The notes under the pieces: generated by a model
Told to the model about the DNA's origin: nothing
What the model saw: the letters and a program-made list of their open reading frames with translations, nothing else
Database searches by the model: none
Part shown: positions 42,083 to 53,179 of the stretch, piece by piece
How the letters are laid out: each line of letters opens with the position of its first letter
How positions within the stretch are numbered: the stretch's first letter is position 1
Made by a program: the position numbers and the translations under genes
NCBI GenBank assembly: GCA_024180945.1
Contig: JAKSGN010000007.1
Span: 2,108,001-2,172,000 of the forward strand
Reading direction: 5' to 3'
DNA length: 64,000 nucleotides
From: Macrophomina tecta
Lineage: Eukaryota > Ascomycota > Dothideomycetes > Botryosphaeriales > Botryosphaeriaceae

Positions 42083-42739
42083 ATGCACATCCCTACGCTT
42101 CTCACCTTCCTCACCACCACAGCTCTCGCTGTCGCCGGCCCCGCCGCCCACCCCGCTGACGACCGTACCAACAACAACGCCGGCCCCCTCCTTCCCCGGC
42201 AAGGCACGACAACGCCGCAACGCTTCAGGCTCAATGTCCGCTTCTCCAACACGCCGACGCTCTCCGGCGCACTGCACGCGTCGGGCGGCTCGTTCTGGCT
42301 GCACAAGCCCACGAAGTCCTTCTGCCCAGGCGAGAGCGTGCTGCAGGCGCCGTGCCCGCCCGGCAACGAGACCTCCTTCACGGGCGGGGGCCCGGACGGG
42401 CGGCTTAGCCTGAACGTGGCCGTTCCGGGCGGGCAGCAGGTGTTCATCGGGCCGCGGGGCCTGCTGCGGTACACGCGGGCGCACAGCGGCGACATGCCGC
42501 GGGGCAGCATCACGAGCGGCTTGACGGTGCAGGAGGGCACGCGCTTCCTGAACCCGTTCTACCAGCTGTGGCTGTGCAACACCGACGAGGATGACGAGGT
42601 GTGGCAGGTGTGGGTCGAGCAGCGGGACGCGCAGGGGAGCCAGAAGAACTGGGGCAGCACGGGCCGCAATGCGTGCACGCGCATTAATCTCGAGGCGGAG
42701 GAGGTGAAGGATGAGGTGGGCGCGTGGCAGTATGATTGA
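42083..42739 (+). CDS. Secreted PhiA-like cell-wall protein
   Basis: Intronless, 218 residues, with signal peptide MHIPTLLTFLTTTALAVAGPAA and a dibasic-like LLPRQ end to a short propeptide. The mature part has FRLNVRFSNTPTLSGALHASG, SFWLHKPTKSFCPGESVLQA, CPPGNETSFTGGG, LSLNVAVPGGQQVFIGPRGLLRYT and AHSGDMPRGSITSG. These blocks resemble fungal PhiA/IgE-binding-type cell-wall proteins, in which paired cysteines and the VPGGQQVxxxPxGxLxYTxAHS stretch recur. The C-terminal part (QLWLCNTDEDDEVWQVWVEQ) is more divergent. PhiA is linked to conidiophore/phialide development in Aspergillus; whether this homologue shares that role is unknown. Confidence 0.75.
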   Translation: MHIPTLLTFLTTTALAVAGPAAHPADDRTNNNAGPLLPRQGTTTPQRFRLNVRFSNTPTLSGALHASGGSFWLHKPTKSFCPGESVLQAPCPPGNETSFTGGGPDGRLSLNVAVPGGQQVFIGPRGLLRYTRAHSGDMPRGSITSGLTVQEGTRFLNPFYQLWLCNTDEDDEVWQVWVEQRDAQGSQKNWGSTGRNACTRINLEAEEVKDEVGAWQYD

Positions 42740-44052
42740 GGAGAGAGCATGCTGGGCTTTGAGGGCGTCGCTGGTGCGACTTTTTCTTTGCTTCCTTGCC
42801 TCCTCCCCTTCCATTCTTACTTCTGGGGGAAGAAGGTCAGCGTGGAGATTAGCGGGTATTGTAGTACCGTCCATTACTGGTGATGCAATGCTAAATGGTT
42901 GCAACCATGTTCGTTACCCATAAAGTGGCCACAGTTAAGAAATCCGTCTAAGGTGAAGAATTGCAATGCCATTGTTTCTTGTCTTCATTTTTTTTTTTTT
43001 TTTTACCGTATATCCATAGCCCCAATCTAATGCATTCTTTTACTTCTTATACTTGCACTTAAAGGAGGATGAGTAACTCAGGGGAAAACAATTTCGCAAA
43101 ATGATACACGTAAGCTCTGACTCCTGCTCGAACAAAGCTGCCTTAAATGTCTGGCGCGACTAGTTATGGGCTATATTATCCTTGATCTGGAGCGAGGCAT
43201 ACGTGTCCTGTGCCCAGAGTTATATCTATAGATCAAACATTGGCTCACAAACTTTCCGAAGTCCGTCTTCACCAGTTCTTCATTCCAGACAGTACCATTA
43301 AACCATGCTTGAATTGTACCTTTTTCGGCGGAAATGGGTGCCGGTCATTGAGCATGCTCGGTTGCTCTGTTTCTGGGCGAACCAGCAATTAGAAGCGCAG
43401 GTCGATTTCAGAGCTCGCTTGCCGAGAACAGTTATGCAGCTTGGCTATTACGGCAATCGCTCTGTATTGATGATTATGGGGAAAATATTGAACGTGCTAG
43501 GGTTATGTAAAGACCTTGATGAATATATCACTGTATCATAGATGGCTTAGCATCTGCTCGATATATTGCTGGTTTTCTCGGCGTTGGTAAGTTTAAATTC
43601 GTTCCATCTGGCGGAGCTGAGCGTTTGCCGTAGCTTCGTGGCTGAGCGAGTCGGGTCTTTCACGACTGACCTCGGATTCGGAACGGCGTTGATGCCGGCC
43701 TCGCTTTTCGCATCGCCGTCCTGGCTTATGCGAACTGCTTTTACGCTCTCAGTGGCCAGCTCATGTTCTCATTACGCTGATCAGCCGATCAAGCGGCCGC
43801 TAATGCCTTATGAATCTGCTTTCTCAGCGAATCCCACACAAAGTGCCTCTATGCCAGGCATGCACCTAGTTATTACATACTCAGCGCAAGTGGAATGGAT
43901 GCTCGACCACAGCTTGGATTTTTCAGCGGACGAGATTCCGCGCATAGAGTTTGCCACACACCTATTGAGCTGCTATTTAAGCCCCTTCTAGCGAACTTAT
44001 GTGCTCAAGATCCTATCAAGCTTTCTTTCGCCTCACACGCACCGATTCGAAG
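42740..44052. other. Intergenic region, no gene recognised
   Basis: A T run at 42988-43004 and AT-rich stretches. TATTTAAG at 43973-43980 is a plausible TATA-like element 73 bp before the monooxygenase ATG. Confidence 0.5.
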
Positions 44053-46020
44053 ATGTCTCCAGCAATTGACCTTATTCAAGGCGAGACCACGTCTCAAACC
44101 CAGCCCTCCATGGCACAGGATGTGCTGAAGAGATACATGGAAGATCGCGAGAAGCGCGAGCAGATTCGCCAAGATGAGAATGGTGAACGCGTCATCGATG
44201 TATCCGATCACGAGCACTTCAACTATCTCGCGGAAGACCCTTGGGTGGACCACGATGTGCTGAATGCGCAGCAGCCGCCGCCGCTCATCGACGGCCAGCA
44301 AACCGAGTTCCTAATCCTAGGTGCTGGCCATGGAGGCCTCATGTTTGCGACGCGCCTCGTGGAAGCTGGGATTACGCCAGAAAGCATCCGGATGGTCGAC
44401 TCAGCCGGCGGATTTGGTGGAACTTGGTACTGGAACCGATACCCCGGACTCATGTGCGACGTTGAGAGCTCTATCTACATGCCGCTACTCGAGGAAACGG
44501 GGTATATCCCCAAGCACAGATACTCGTATGGCCCTGAATTACTAGCACATACGCAGAGGATTGCTAAGAAGTGGCATCTCGAAGATAAGGCACTCTTTCG
44601 AAGCGTGGTGAAGAGTTTGAAGTGGGACGAGGGGGAAAAGGAGTGGATTGCCACCATCAACGAGTATCGTGGCCCCTCGGTTGGGGTCAACAAGCTCATT
44701 GTACGCGCCCGCTTCGTTATGGTCAGCGCTGGGATCCTCAATCATCCCCTCATTCCCAAAGTCCCAGGGATGGAGAATTTCAAGCCGCATTGTTTTCACA
44801 CCGCCAGGTGGGATTACAAATACACTGGAGGCTCGCCCGATGTCCAAAGCCTGGTGAACCTGAAAGACAAGGTAGTCGGGGTCATAGGGACGGGAGCAAC
44901 TAGCATCCAAGTCATTCCGGAACTTGCCAAGTGGGCGAAGGGAGTCTACGTCTTCCAACGCAGTCCGGCAAACGTGGACCAGAGGGACCAGAAGGAGATA
45001 ACGGCTGAAATGTGGAAGAACGAAATTGCGACAGCTAAGGGATGGCAGCAGAAGAGGATGGAGAATTTCATTTCCTACCTCCTCAACACCCCTAACGACG
45101 AGAAGAACTTGGTCGATGATGGCTGGACGCATGCGCCCGCGCTGGGTGTCCTAGTCGGCAGCGAAGCATGGGGAGTTGTCGGGCCTGAAAGAGTGAAGGA
45201 GCATGTTGAAATGGCACATGCCCTGGATTTGCCACGGATGGAGCGCATCCGAAAGCGCATTGACGAAATAGTCACCGACAAGGCGACCGCAGAGAAGCTC
45301 AAGCCCTGGTACCCGAGCTGGTGTAAGCGACCGTGTTTCCATGACGACTACCTCCGTACGTTTAACAAGCCTAACGTACGCCTCATCGATACCGCCGGTA
45401 AGGGCGTCGAGGCCTTTACCGAAACGGCGGCCGTCGTCAGCGGCACCGAGTACCCCCTGGATGCCTTGGTTCTTGCCACGGGCTATCGTTCGCCGTTTGA
45501 TGGTTCCGGAAGTCCTGCGCAGCTTGCCAAAATTCAAGTAGTGGGCCGCAACGGGAGCGATATGGACGATAAGTGGAACAATGGTGTCGCTACGTTGCAT
45601 GGCGTAATTTCGAATGGTTTCCCGAATCTTTTCTTTCCTGGGCTGGCTCAGGCTGGGGTAAACCAAGACCTCACCTATGTGCTTTCCACAATCTCACGCC
45701 ATGTCGCGCACATAGTTACGAAGGCGAAACATACGGCTGAAGCTACAGGCTTGTCTCGATTTACTATAGAGCCAACCAGAGAAGCAGAGGAGGACTGGAG
45801 CATGCGCACAGTCAAGAACGCTGGGGTCTTTGCACCTGTTGCTGGTTGCCCGCCAGGAACTGTCAATATCGATGGGGCGGTATCGAGTCCTTCCACTCCA
45901 GAAGAGGCTCTGAAAAAGGCAAGAAGCGGAGTTTGGCCGCAAGGCGCGTTGTCGTACGCACGGGTTCTTGAGAAGTGGCGAGATGATGGGAAGTTAGATG
46001 GAATCAAGATCTCTGGCTAA
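44053..46020 (+). CDS. FAD/NADPH Baeyer-Villiger monooxygenase
   Basis: Intronless, 655 residues. Type I BVMOs insert an oxygen atom next to a ketone, giving an ester or lactone. Visible: first Rossmann motif LGAGHGG (90-95), GGFGGTWYWNRYPGLMCD (from ~120), the fingerprint around CFHTARWDY (~248-256; FHTxxWD variant), second nucleotide motif GVIGTGATSIQVIPEL (~276) and LATGYRSPF. The extended ~80-residue N-terminus ending in PPLIDGQQTEF and the C-terminal segment APVAGCPPGTVNIDG match fungal steroid/cycloalkanone-type BVMOs. I use MSPAID at 44053; an in-frame ATG at 43999 would add 18 residues. No signal peptide. It stands 5 kb from the aromatic-catabolism genes, but no direct pathway link can be shown. 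Confidence 0.92.
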   Translation: MSPAIDLIQGETTSQTQPSMAQDVLKRYMEDREKREQIRQDENGERVIDVSDHEHFNYLAEDPWVDHDVLNAQQPPPLIDGQQTEFLILGAGHGGLMFATRLVEAGITPESIRMVDSAGGFGGTWYWNRYPGLMCDVESSIYMPLLEETGYIPKHRYSYGPELLAHTQRIAKKWHLEDKALFRSVVKSLKWDEGEKEWIATINEYRGPSVGVNKLIVRARFVMVSAGILNHPLIPKVPGMENFKPHCFHTARWDYKYTGGSPDVQSLVNLKDKVVGVIGTGATSIQVIPELAKWAKGVYVFQRSPANVDQRDQKEITAEMWKNEIATAKGWQQKRMENFISYLLNTPNDEKNLVDDGWTHAPALGVLVGSEAWGVVGPERVKEHVEMAHALDLPRMERIRKRIDEIVTDKATAEKLKPWYPSWCKRPCFHDDYLRTFNKPNVRLIDTAGKGVEAFTETAAVVSGTEYPLDALVLATGYRSPFDGSGSPAQLAKIQVVGRNGSDMDDKWNNGVATLHGVISNGFPNLFFPGLAQAGVNQDLTYVLSTISRHVAHIVTKAKHTAEATGLSRFTIEPTREAEEDWSMRTVKNAGVFAPVAGCPPGTVNIDGAVSSPSTPEEALKKARSGVWPQGALSYARVLEKWRDDGKLDGIKISG

Positions 46021-46175
46021 GGGTAAGAAATTATAGTGGAATTGTGCCGCAGCCTCTCGGTACAAGCGGACCCTATAGCTTTAGAGTATTGGGAAATCCA
46101 GGGGAAGTGTAAGCTATTATTATTAACTTTATTGTTAAGAATGGAGCTCCATCCGATGACAGAAATGACGGTTAT

Positions 46176-46209
46176 GGGGAACTCATGCCTGCGCAGGCAT
46201 AAGTTCCCC
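46176..46209. repeat. 34-bp palindrome
   Basis: Left arm GGGGAACTCATGCCTGC and right arm GCAGGCATAAGTTCCCC are complementary with one mismatch and no spacer. It lies 150 bp past the monooxygenase stop, at the start of an AT-rich, probably repeat-derived region. Confidence 0.75.
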
Positions 46210-46299
46210 GGTCAACCAAAACGCGGTTAGCGTAGCACGTCAGCCACATGTATATCTTAGCGAGTAGCTAGCAAGCAGAACAATGAGCGACTCACCGTA

Positions 46300-46640
46300 A
46301 GACTATCTCTACCCATTCCGCTATATGAACCCTTATTCTTCAAACATTTATATACAGTTATTTATTATGGCGTTATTTTTACTAATCTTATTATAATCTA
46401 TACTCAACTAGCTTTAAAATTAATATTAATTAGTGTAAAATCTCAAGACAAGTAAAAAGTTTAATGGTAATGTGAAAGAATACTTTATAAATTAATAGAA
46501 AAGACTCAAAAAGCTTAATAGACTTAGCTAGTAACTAACTATTGAAATGTAATTACAAAGTAAAGTAATACAAAAAAAGTAGATGACCTAAAAATAAGTT
46601 AGTACTAATTTATAAATAATTCATATGCGCGGCGGCTTCG
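46300..46640. repeat. AT-rich tract, probable decayed repeat
   Basis: Strongly A/T-biased compared with the flanking genes, with many TTA/TAA/TAT triplets and no open frame. It resembles repeat DNA degraded by C-to-T mutation (as RIP does in ascomycetes), but no source element is recognised. Confidence 0.45.
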
Positions 46641-47096
46641 GCAAGCCGTTCAAATGGGAGCTGCGAGAAGGCAAGAATTCGAGTACTGGAGGCCAATAAC
46701 CATAATGAACTCAAGAACTTACTGTTGCTGTGTGAAATGAGGGGTAAAAAGGATTGGTAAGAAGCAGATTCTGGCCGAGTTATATGGAACTCATATACTA
46801 GGGGTAACAAGGCGGAATTTTGGCAGGGCCGGATAGGCTGGGGATTTCCAATATGGGCCAGTTCGGTCTGAGCACGGCGATCTCGCATCATTGTTCACGA
46901 ATGTTAAAATAGCTGTCCACGTCACGCCCGATTACATGGCTCCTTTGGCTGGCATATTACAGCCCACTCTTTCGGGGCCATAGCTGAAGCAGATTCCAGC
47001 ATCTGGTAGCAATGATAACGTTGCTGAGAGCTAAGGCGGGTGAAGGTTTCCAAGAAGCCAAGCACCACTCAGTGGGAGTTTTAGTGCCTGCACAGG
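46641..47096. other. Intergenic, no feature recognised
   Basis: Transition from the AT-rich tract to ordinary base composition; no domain or repeat identified. Confidence 0.4.
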
Positions 47097-47513
47097 ATGG
47101 CAATCCCGGATGAACTGTTTAGCCTCATCAAAGAAGACAGCTCTATGTTCATCAGCAACTTAACCGGGGCCCTGTGCACGCGCAATTTGGTCGATTTGGC
47201 ACCTTGGCTGGCCAATCACCCGTATCAAGTGATTACGTCGTGCAGTAGGTGTCTTGCAGCCCCTCATCTACGTTTCTACGCGACCCATGTCCGCCGCAGG
47301 CTTGCTCTTCTTCCTCCAAGTCTGTTGGACCGCACCCTGAAAGACATTGGGCTACTCGTTAGTCAAGGACCTGAGTATTTGAACACTGTCATCGTCGGTG
47401 TCTTAGCCTTCGACGAAGTGAGCAACCCCAGTGACAGCCTGGTGGAGCGCCAGGTGCCATTTACAGGCCCGATGGGCAACTTTGTCGCGCTGCTAATTGG
47501 GGAAATATTGTAG
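47097..47513 (+). CDS. Hypothetical small ORF, 138 aa
   Basis: An isolated open frame from ATG 47097 (MAIPDELFSLIKEDSSMFIS...) to TAG 47513. It has an even amino-acid mix without extreme bias, a few hydrophobic stretches and no recognised domain, signal peptide or neighbouring exon. It could be a lineage-specific gene, a fragment, or chance. The surroundings are gene-poor and repeat-bearing, which lowers confidence. Confidence 0.2.
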   Translation: MAIPDELFSLIKEDSSMFISNLTGALCTRNLVDLAPWLANHPYQVITSCSRCLAAPHLRFYATHVRRRLALLPPSLLDRTLKDIGLLVSQGPEYLNTVIVGVLAFDEVSNPSDSLVERQVPFTGPMGNFVALLIGEIL

Positions 47514-48724
47514 AGAACCTAGGCACAAGTCCTTCAGAATAGATCAATGTCACCAGTCCTTGGAATAGTTCTTAATAAAACCACCCGGGGGCGGGGGGTG
47601 GATCTAATCAAATAAGCCGTAGAGTGTGTACTTGTACTTCAGCGTCGTAACCAAGCATCCGTAGAAAGAAACGCCAGCATCATAACTGTCAGCTTTCAAG
47701 CGAAATATGCATGAGCTAATTGGGAATTAAACACGTAATCTGCGGAGAGTTTGACTCCTCTTATAGTGCTCGCAAGGGTTCTAAACCATTGCTTTAACTG
47801 CCCATGAGCTGTGGATGATGCCGCTCGGCAGCGCTTTTCTCGGGGATTTGTGGTGGGTCCATGCATACATTAAACCATATCAACACCACAAACTCCACAT
47901 TGCTGCTTCAGATGAAAAATAACAGAAGCGGCCGGCGCACGACACGGCTCCTACCAGTTCCCCATTGTGTTCTTGGGATCTCAGATTTTCTTGGCAGAAC
48001 CGCGCCAGAGAAACGATATCAAGCGCTAGGTATGTCATGAGCTTCACTTTAAGTGACGTCAGTAGCGAGCCAAGTGTTTTTTTTTTTTTTTTTTTTTTTG
48101 GCTTGCAGCGCTGGGTTACTAAATTAGGATGGGACACTTGTTTGAAACAACCATATACCTGTCCGCCAACTGCTCAACGAGCCAACGTGCTGTGTCTTTC
48201 AATTTATCGGGCGGAAGATAGTGCTTTGAACGCCAAAGCGTGGTACTTGCAATTGCGTGCAGCGTCGCAGTTACAATATCGTGACCGCTCGGCCGGGATG
48301 AGCCGGTAGCTTCGCATGCGGGTAAGATCCAAGCTTTCACAAATCTCCAGCATCCAGGTCCTCATGGGTCCGCTTCCGTAGGTGGCGGGAGAGGCGGGAG
48401 AGATGCCCTGTACTTGGGCTCATTGAGAGCGAATCGGGGATTATAGCTGCGAGGTTTTATCCACCAATGAGAGTGTGAGTATCACGCGGCACTCCTTGCT
48501 TGCAGACGTCGCTTTATGTCGCCCAAGCCAGGCTGAAGCGAGGAGGACACTGCTTATCGAGAACCTCAATGCATGATGCGCTGAGTGACTGCTTGAGGGC
48601 AAAATCCTTTTACCTCTACAGCACAGCAGGTGCCTACGACGAGGTCGATACTAGAACTCTTTAACAATTTTGTCGATATCAACGGGTGAACAACCAGAAA
48701 GAGTTTGCGAGTATTTTTTTTAAC

Positions 48725-48775
<51 letters not shown>

Positions 48776-48859
48776 GAGGAAGGGTGGGGGGTGGAGGCAG
48801 GAAATCTAGTATTATACAGAGTTCAAGCAACGAAACATCCAGAGGCCTAATTTCGTGGT
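47514..48859. other. Intergenic with simple repeats
   Basis: Contains a ~23-nt T run (48077-48099) and a long GA microsatellite. No gene recognised; ends at the stop codon of the leftward cofactor gene. Confidence 0.5.
48727..48770. repeat. (GA)22 microsatellite
   Basis: Uninterrupted GA repeat of about 44 bp, 90 bp downstream of the molybdenum-cofactor gene stop. Likely length-variable between strains. Confidence 0.95.
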
Positions 48860-51800
48860 CTACGTGCGTTCATGCACCTCTTCCGGAGGTTCCCATTTTC
48901 TCAGTGTTGGCCTGCGTTTCTGCCACCTCCTTAGCCTCCTGTGCCATGGTATCCATATTTTTTGCGGAACAAGGCCCGTCATCCAATTCGTCTTCTCCTC
49001 CAGCTTTAACCCAGCCTCCCTCTTCCACCGTCTTTCTCTCTTCCCCCAAATGAAATTCAACAAAGACCACTCATTATAATCAGCCCTCCCCATCGCCCTC
49101 TTCAGCCCCGCCTTCACGTCTTTCTCAATATGCCTCTTCCTGTATTTATCCGGCACACCCGGCTCCGGATCTTCGGGGCTCGGCTGACTCCGGATAAACT
49201 TGATCCAGCTCTTTCTCAACTCGTCATCGCTAACCTCCTCATCCTCCGACATGCCCGGCGGATCCCACTTCAAGACATCGCGCTTCGAATTATGTTTGCC
49301 GATCCTCGCTGCGAGCTCGAGCTTCCGCATCATGATGTGTCCTCCGCCCTGAGCCCTCAGCCAATGCCGACTAAACTTCGGACTCGCCTCAGCTTCCGCC
49401 GCGCGCTTATTCAGCGCTTCCAGTCGCTCCATGCGTTGGTCCCACTCCTGATCGCGCTTCCACTGCCTGATAGCCTTGATACGCTCTGGGCCTTCCGGCA
49501 TGTACTCCCACGGCGGTGGCTTCGTCGACTTCTGCGCCCGCCTCACATCTCTAGGCGTAGGTACGATGTCTGTCAGGAGGGTGGGACCCTTGCCGTCTGG
49601 GTAGTCCTTCTTGGGGTCCCTCTTATGGACGTTCTTCCGCTTAGGTTTGCGGTTTTCCTTCACATCTTTCTTTTCATCCTCAGTCTCCTCTTCTTCCTCG
49701 GTTCTCCCCAGTTCCTCCTGCTTTGTCTCCTCTTCGTCGATACTCTTTTGCTTTTTTTGACCTTCGAGAGCCCTGTTGTCGGTTTCCCTTTCTATCTGCA
49801 CCTTTCCCGGCTTGCCCGATGTGATGACTGCATCTAGCCCGGCAAGGAACTTGTCCAATTCTTCTTGCTCGTTTAAAGTTTCTTTCGTCGAATCTGTCTT
49901 GGGCTCCTTCACAAGGTCGCCATATTTTTTGTTCCTGTGTGTGTCATCGGCGAAGATATCCTCGGCCGACATTCTTCTGATCAAGGAAGCCGTTAGTGGA
50001 ATATTGATCTCCTCCGCTGCTTTGTTGTGGCCCTGCGAGTCTTCATGAGGGGCATCTGTTCCCTCGATAAAGGCCGATTGAGGATATGTCTCCTTCGCAG
50101 TGGCGTCACGCTTCTTTTCCTCCACTGATTGTAGGGTCGATTGCGGCGTGAGCTGCGAGTTCGATACTGGCACTTTCTCAGAGGACTGCTCACCCTGGAC
50201 CATCGGCTCTGCTTCCGGACTCTGCACCGCCGGCCCCTCGTCAACGTTCTTGCCTTCCCCAAGAGGCTTCTTTTCTTCTTCTTCCACGATCGCCGTCTCA
50301 CCACCGTCATTCCCACCCTCGGCATCAATATCCTCATCCTTCTTCAGAGCCTCAACGCCCCTCTTCCCATCTCTAGTCCGTGCCAACATCTCCCACGCCT
50401 TAGCAGGATCAACCCCCGCCCTCGTCAACACCCTAAAACATTTCTCCCGCACCGTTTCCCCCTTCTTAACCTCTGCCCCTAGCCCCAAATCTCCCATCCA
50501 CGCCATCACGCCCTCCAAATCCTTCCTCCACGCCACGCCCGCCCTTGCATACAACCACCCCGCATCGACCCAATCCCCACTCCTTCCGCCCGTCTTCAGC
50601 ACAACCCGCGAATTCTCCAACCGCATGGCCTTATCGACCGCCTTACACATATCGAAAACGGTCAACGCCGCCGCATTTGCCGCCATCAACGCATCCATCT
50701 CCACGCCCGTCGGCCCGACCGTCTCGACGCGCGCTGTCAGCAGCACGCCGCCGTGCGGATACGCCTCCGGGTCGGTGACGGCGCAGGCGTCGCCGGGCGA
50801 CATGTGGTTGGAGGCCCAGCGACGGGCGTTCGTCTCCCGGCGGAGCGACGCGTAGTCGCGGTCGACGTCCTGCTCGAACGCATCCACCTTCTGTTCCTCG
50901 TCCTCTTCCTGCTCCTCCCCCTTCCTACTCTCACTCTCCTCCTTCGACGACCGCCGTCCTCCCGGACCCTCGATAATTTCTACTTCGACCTCCGCATGCG
51001 TGATGTTGACGTTGTGGCATAGCGGAATGACTGACGGCGTGCTCTTGGACGCCATGATGCCAGCGATGCGCGCGACGCTGAGCACGTCGCCCTTCTTGAT
51101 CGCGTTGGCGCGGATGAGGCGCGCGGGCTCAGGCCGCGAGAAGCGCACACTCGCGACCGCGACGGCGGTGCGGCGTGTCGCGCGCTTGGCCCCGACCGAC
51201 ACCATGTGCGCCGTGCCGTTTTGGTTGACGTGGGTGAGTTTGTTAGGGATGGTGGTGTGCTCGCCGTTCGTTGTTGGTGGTTCGGCTGGCGGGGGTTGCT
51301 GCTGCCATGCTTCTTCTCCGGCTTCTTCGGTGGTGTTGGTGGAGCGGTAGATGCGGCGGTGGGTCGTTGATGAGGAGAAGTATCTGATGCCGGCGATGTT
51401 GGTTGATGGTCCGGTTTGTAGGAGTTGTTGGGGGATGGATCTCCACGGTTGTGCGGTATTGCTCGAAGGAGGGCGAGACAAACTCTCTGTCATGAGTGGT
51501 GAGTGGTTTATACGTTGTTCATCTGTACTATCATTAGCCAGCCTTTCTCACTTAGCACATAAAAGGTGGGCGATTGTGCAAGGAGGCAAAAGAGCTTCAA
51601 TTTTGGAAGCGGCTGCAGAAGGACTCTCGGATATGTGAACATGATCTCAAAAACGCCGCCGGATGCTCCCTGGTAGTATCCCAAGACCAGAAAAACTCCG
51701 CGTGATTCATATACAAATCCAACACAAAAAAAAAAAAAAAAAAAATTAGCCATGCACCGAACAATGAAACCTTACCCACCAATTAGAATCATAGGCCTAT

Positions 51801-53179
51801 TCTTCATGTTCTCAAGCTCGCCCATTCCGGCGTGTTTGGCCTTCTTCCGCTTGACAGCAGCCCCGATGACTTCAAGAAGCTCCCGTTCCCGCTCGCTCCA
51901 CCCGGGGGTTGAGCCTTCGCCCAGGAGGCCTTGCTGTCTGTTCATCTCAACTTCTTTAATAGCCTCGAACGCCTCTTCATCAATAGGCTTGCCGTCGTTG
52001 TCTTTTCTCACAATATCCCGCAGCGAAACCTCCGTGTTGCCAAAAAGACAGACCTTCAGATTACCATCACTCGTGATGCGCAACCTATTACAAGTGCCGC
52101 AGAAATTATGCGTCATGCTCGTAATAAATCCAATCTTGCCGACGAAACCAGGTATCTGCCAGGTTTTGCTGGTATCATTTCTGTGGCCCTCCAGCTGACG
52201 CAGGCCAGGGTACTTGGCACGAATGATGTCCAGCATCTCCTGGTAGGAGATCATCTTTTTCTTGTTCCACTTATTCCCATCGAAGGGCATGTACTCGATA
52301 AAACGCACTTCGATATCCTTCTCGCGGCCCAGCTCGACGAAGGGAATGATCTCGCGGTCATTCATACCGCGCATGACGACGCAGTTGATCTTGAGCTTCA
52401 CAGGTGCGCCTAGCCGCTTCATCTCCGAGACGCGGTCTATGCTCTTCATCACGGCGTCGAAGCCCTTGCGGCGGGTCATGATCTGGAACTGAAAGGGATC
52501 CAGTGTGTCCAGGCTCAGGTTGATGCCAGTCAGACCGGATTCGACCATGCTGTCCAGCTTCCGGTGCAGCGATATTCCATTGGTGGTGATGGCAAGCTCG
52601 CGCAGGCCTTTGGAGCGCAGCGACCCGATCGAGCGCATCAGAGGGAGAATGTCGCGGCGCACAGTGGGTTCGCCGCCGGTCAGCCGAATCTTATTGACGC
52701 CCTGAGACACGAAGAGCGAGGATATGTAGAAGATTTCGGGGGTCGTGAGCAGGTGGTCGGGCGGGGACAGTGGGACACCCTCTGCGCGAGAAGCACGCGG
52801 TTAGCTGCGGCCAAAGTCGCCGAGTTCGTCTGGGTGAAAGCGTACCTTCTGGCATGCAATACAAGCAGCGCAGGTTGCAGCGCTCGGTGATGCTGATGCG
52901 CAAGTAATCATGCTGGCGGTTGAAGGTATCCGTCAGGAAATCCGAGAAGGGCTTCGCCTGCTTGATTGCTTCTCTGCGGCTCGGCGGTGGCACAGGAAAG
53001 TCGACCTGCGGACCGGGAACATCGAGAGCGGGCTCGGGTGCCACGGCAGTGGTGGTGATTTTGCGCGTAGCAATGGACCGGAGAGGTGGCGCACGCGGTA
53101 CAGGCTTGCCACCGCGGACGTGCGGGCGTCTTATGGCAGCAGTCGGGGTGCGCAGAGCGCGCACAAGGTGACCAGCCAT
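48860..53179 (-). CDS. cnxABC: Molybdenum cofactor biosynthesis MoaA-MoaC fusion with long C-terminal extension
   Basis: Makes cyclic pyranopterin monophosphate from GTP, the first step of Moco synthesis, in mitochondria. Exons 52846-53179, 51776-52781 and 48860-51527 join in phase to 1335 residues. The Arg-rich N-terminus ([19 protein letters not shown]) is a mitochondrial presequence. The radical-SAM cluster CNLRCLYC (Cys 101/105/108) runs across the first intron as CMPEEGVPLSP. Then [14 protein letters not shown] and the second cluster (FCGTCNRLR...CLFG). The MoaC part (~544-766) has [34 protein letters not shown] and [23 protein letters not shown], split by an acidic insert. About 570 further residues follow, first charged and repetitive, then Trp/Arg-rich; fusions of this kind normally end near the MoaC domain. 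Intron 2 (248 bp) contains a poly-T run. Confidence 0.92.

Noticed and set aside
43566..43991. 141-codon plus-strand open frame upstream of the monooxygenase
   Set aside because: No domain, out of register with the monooxygenase, and it covers its probable promoter (TATTTAAG at 43973).
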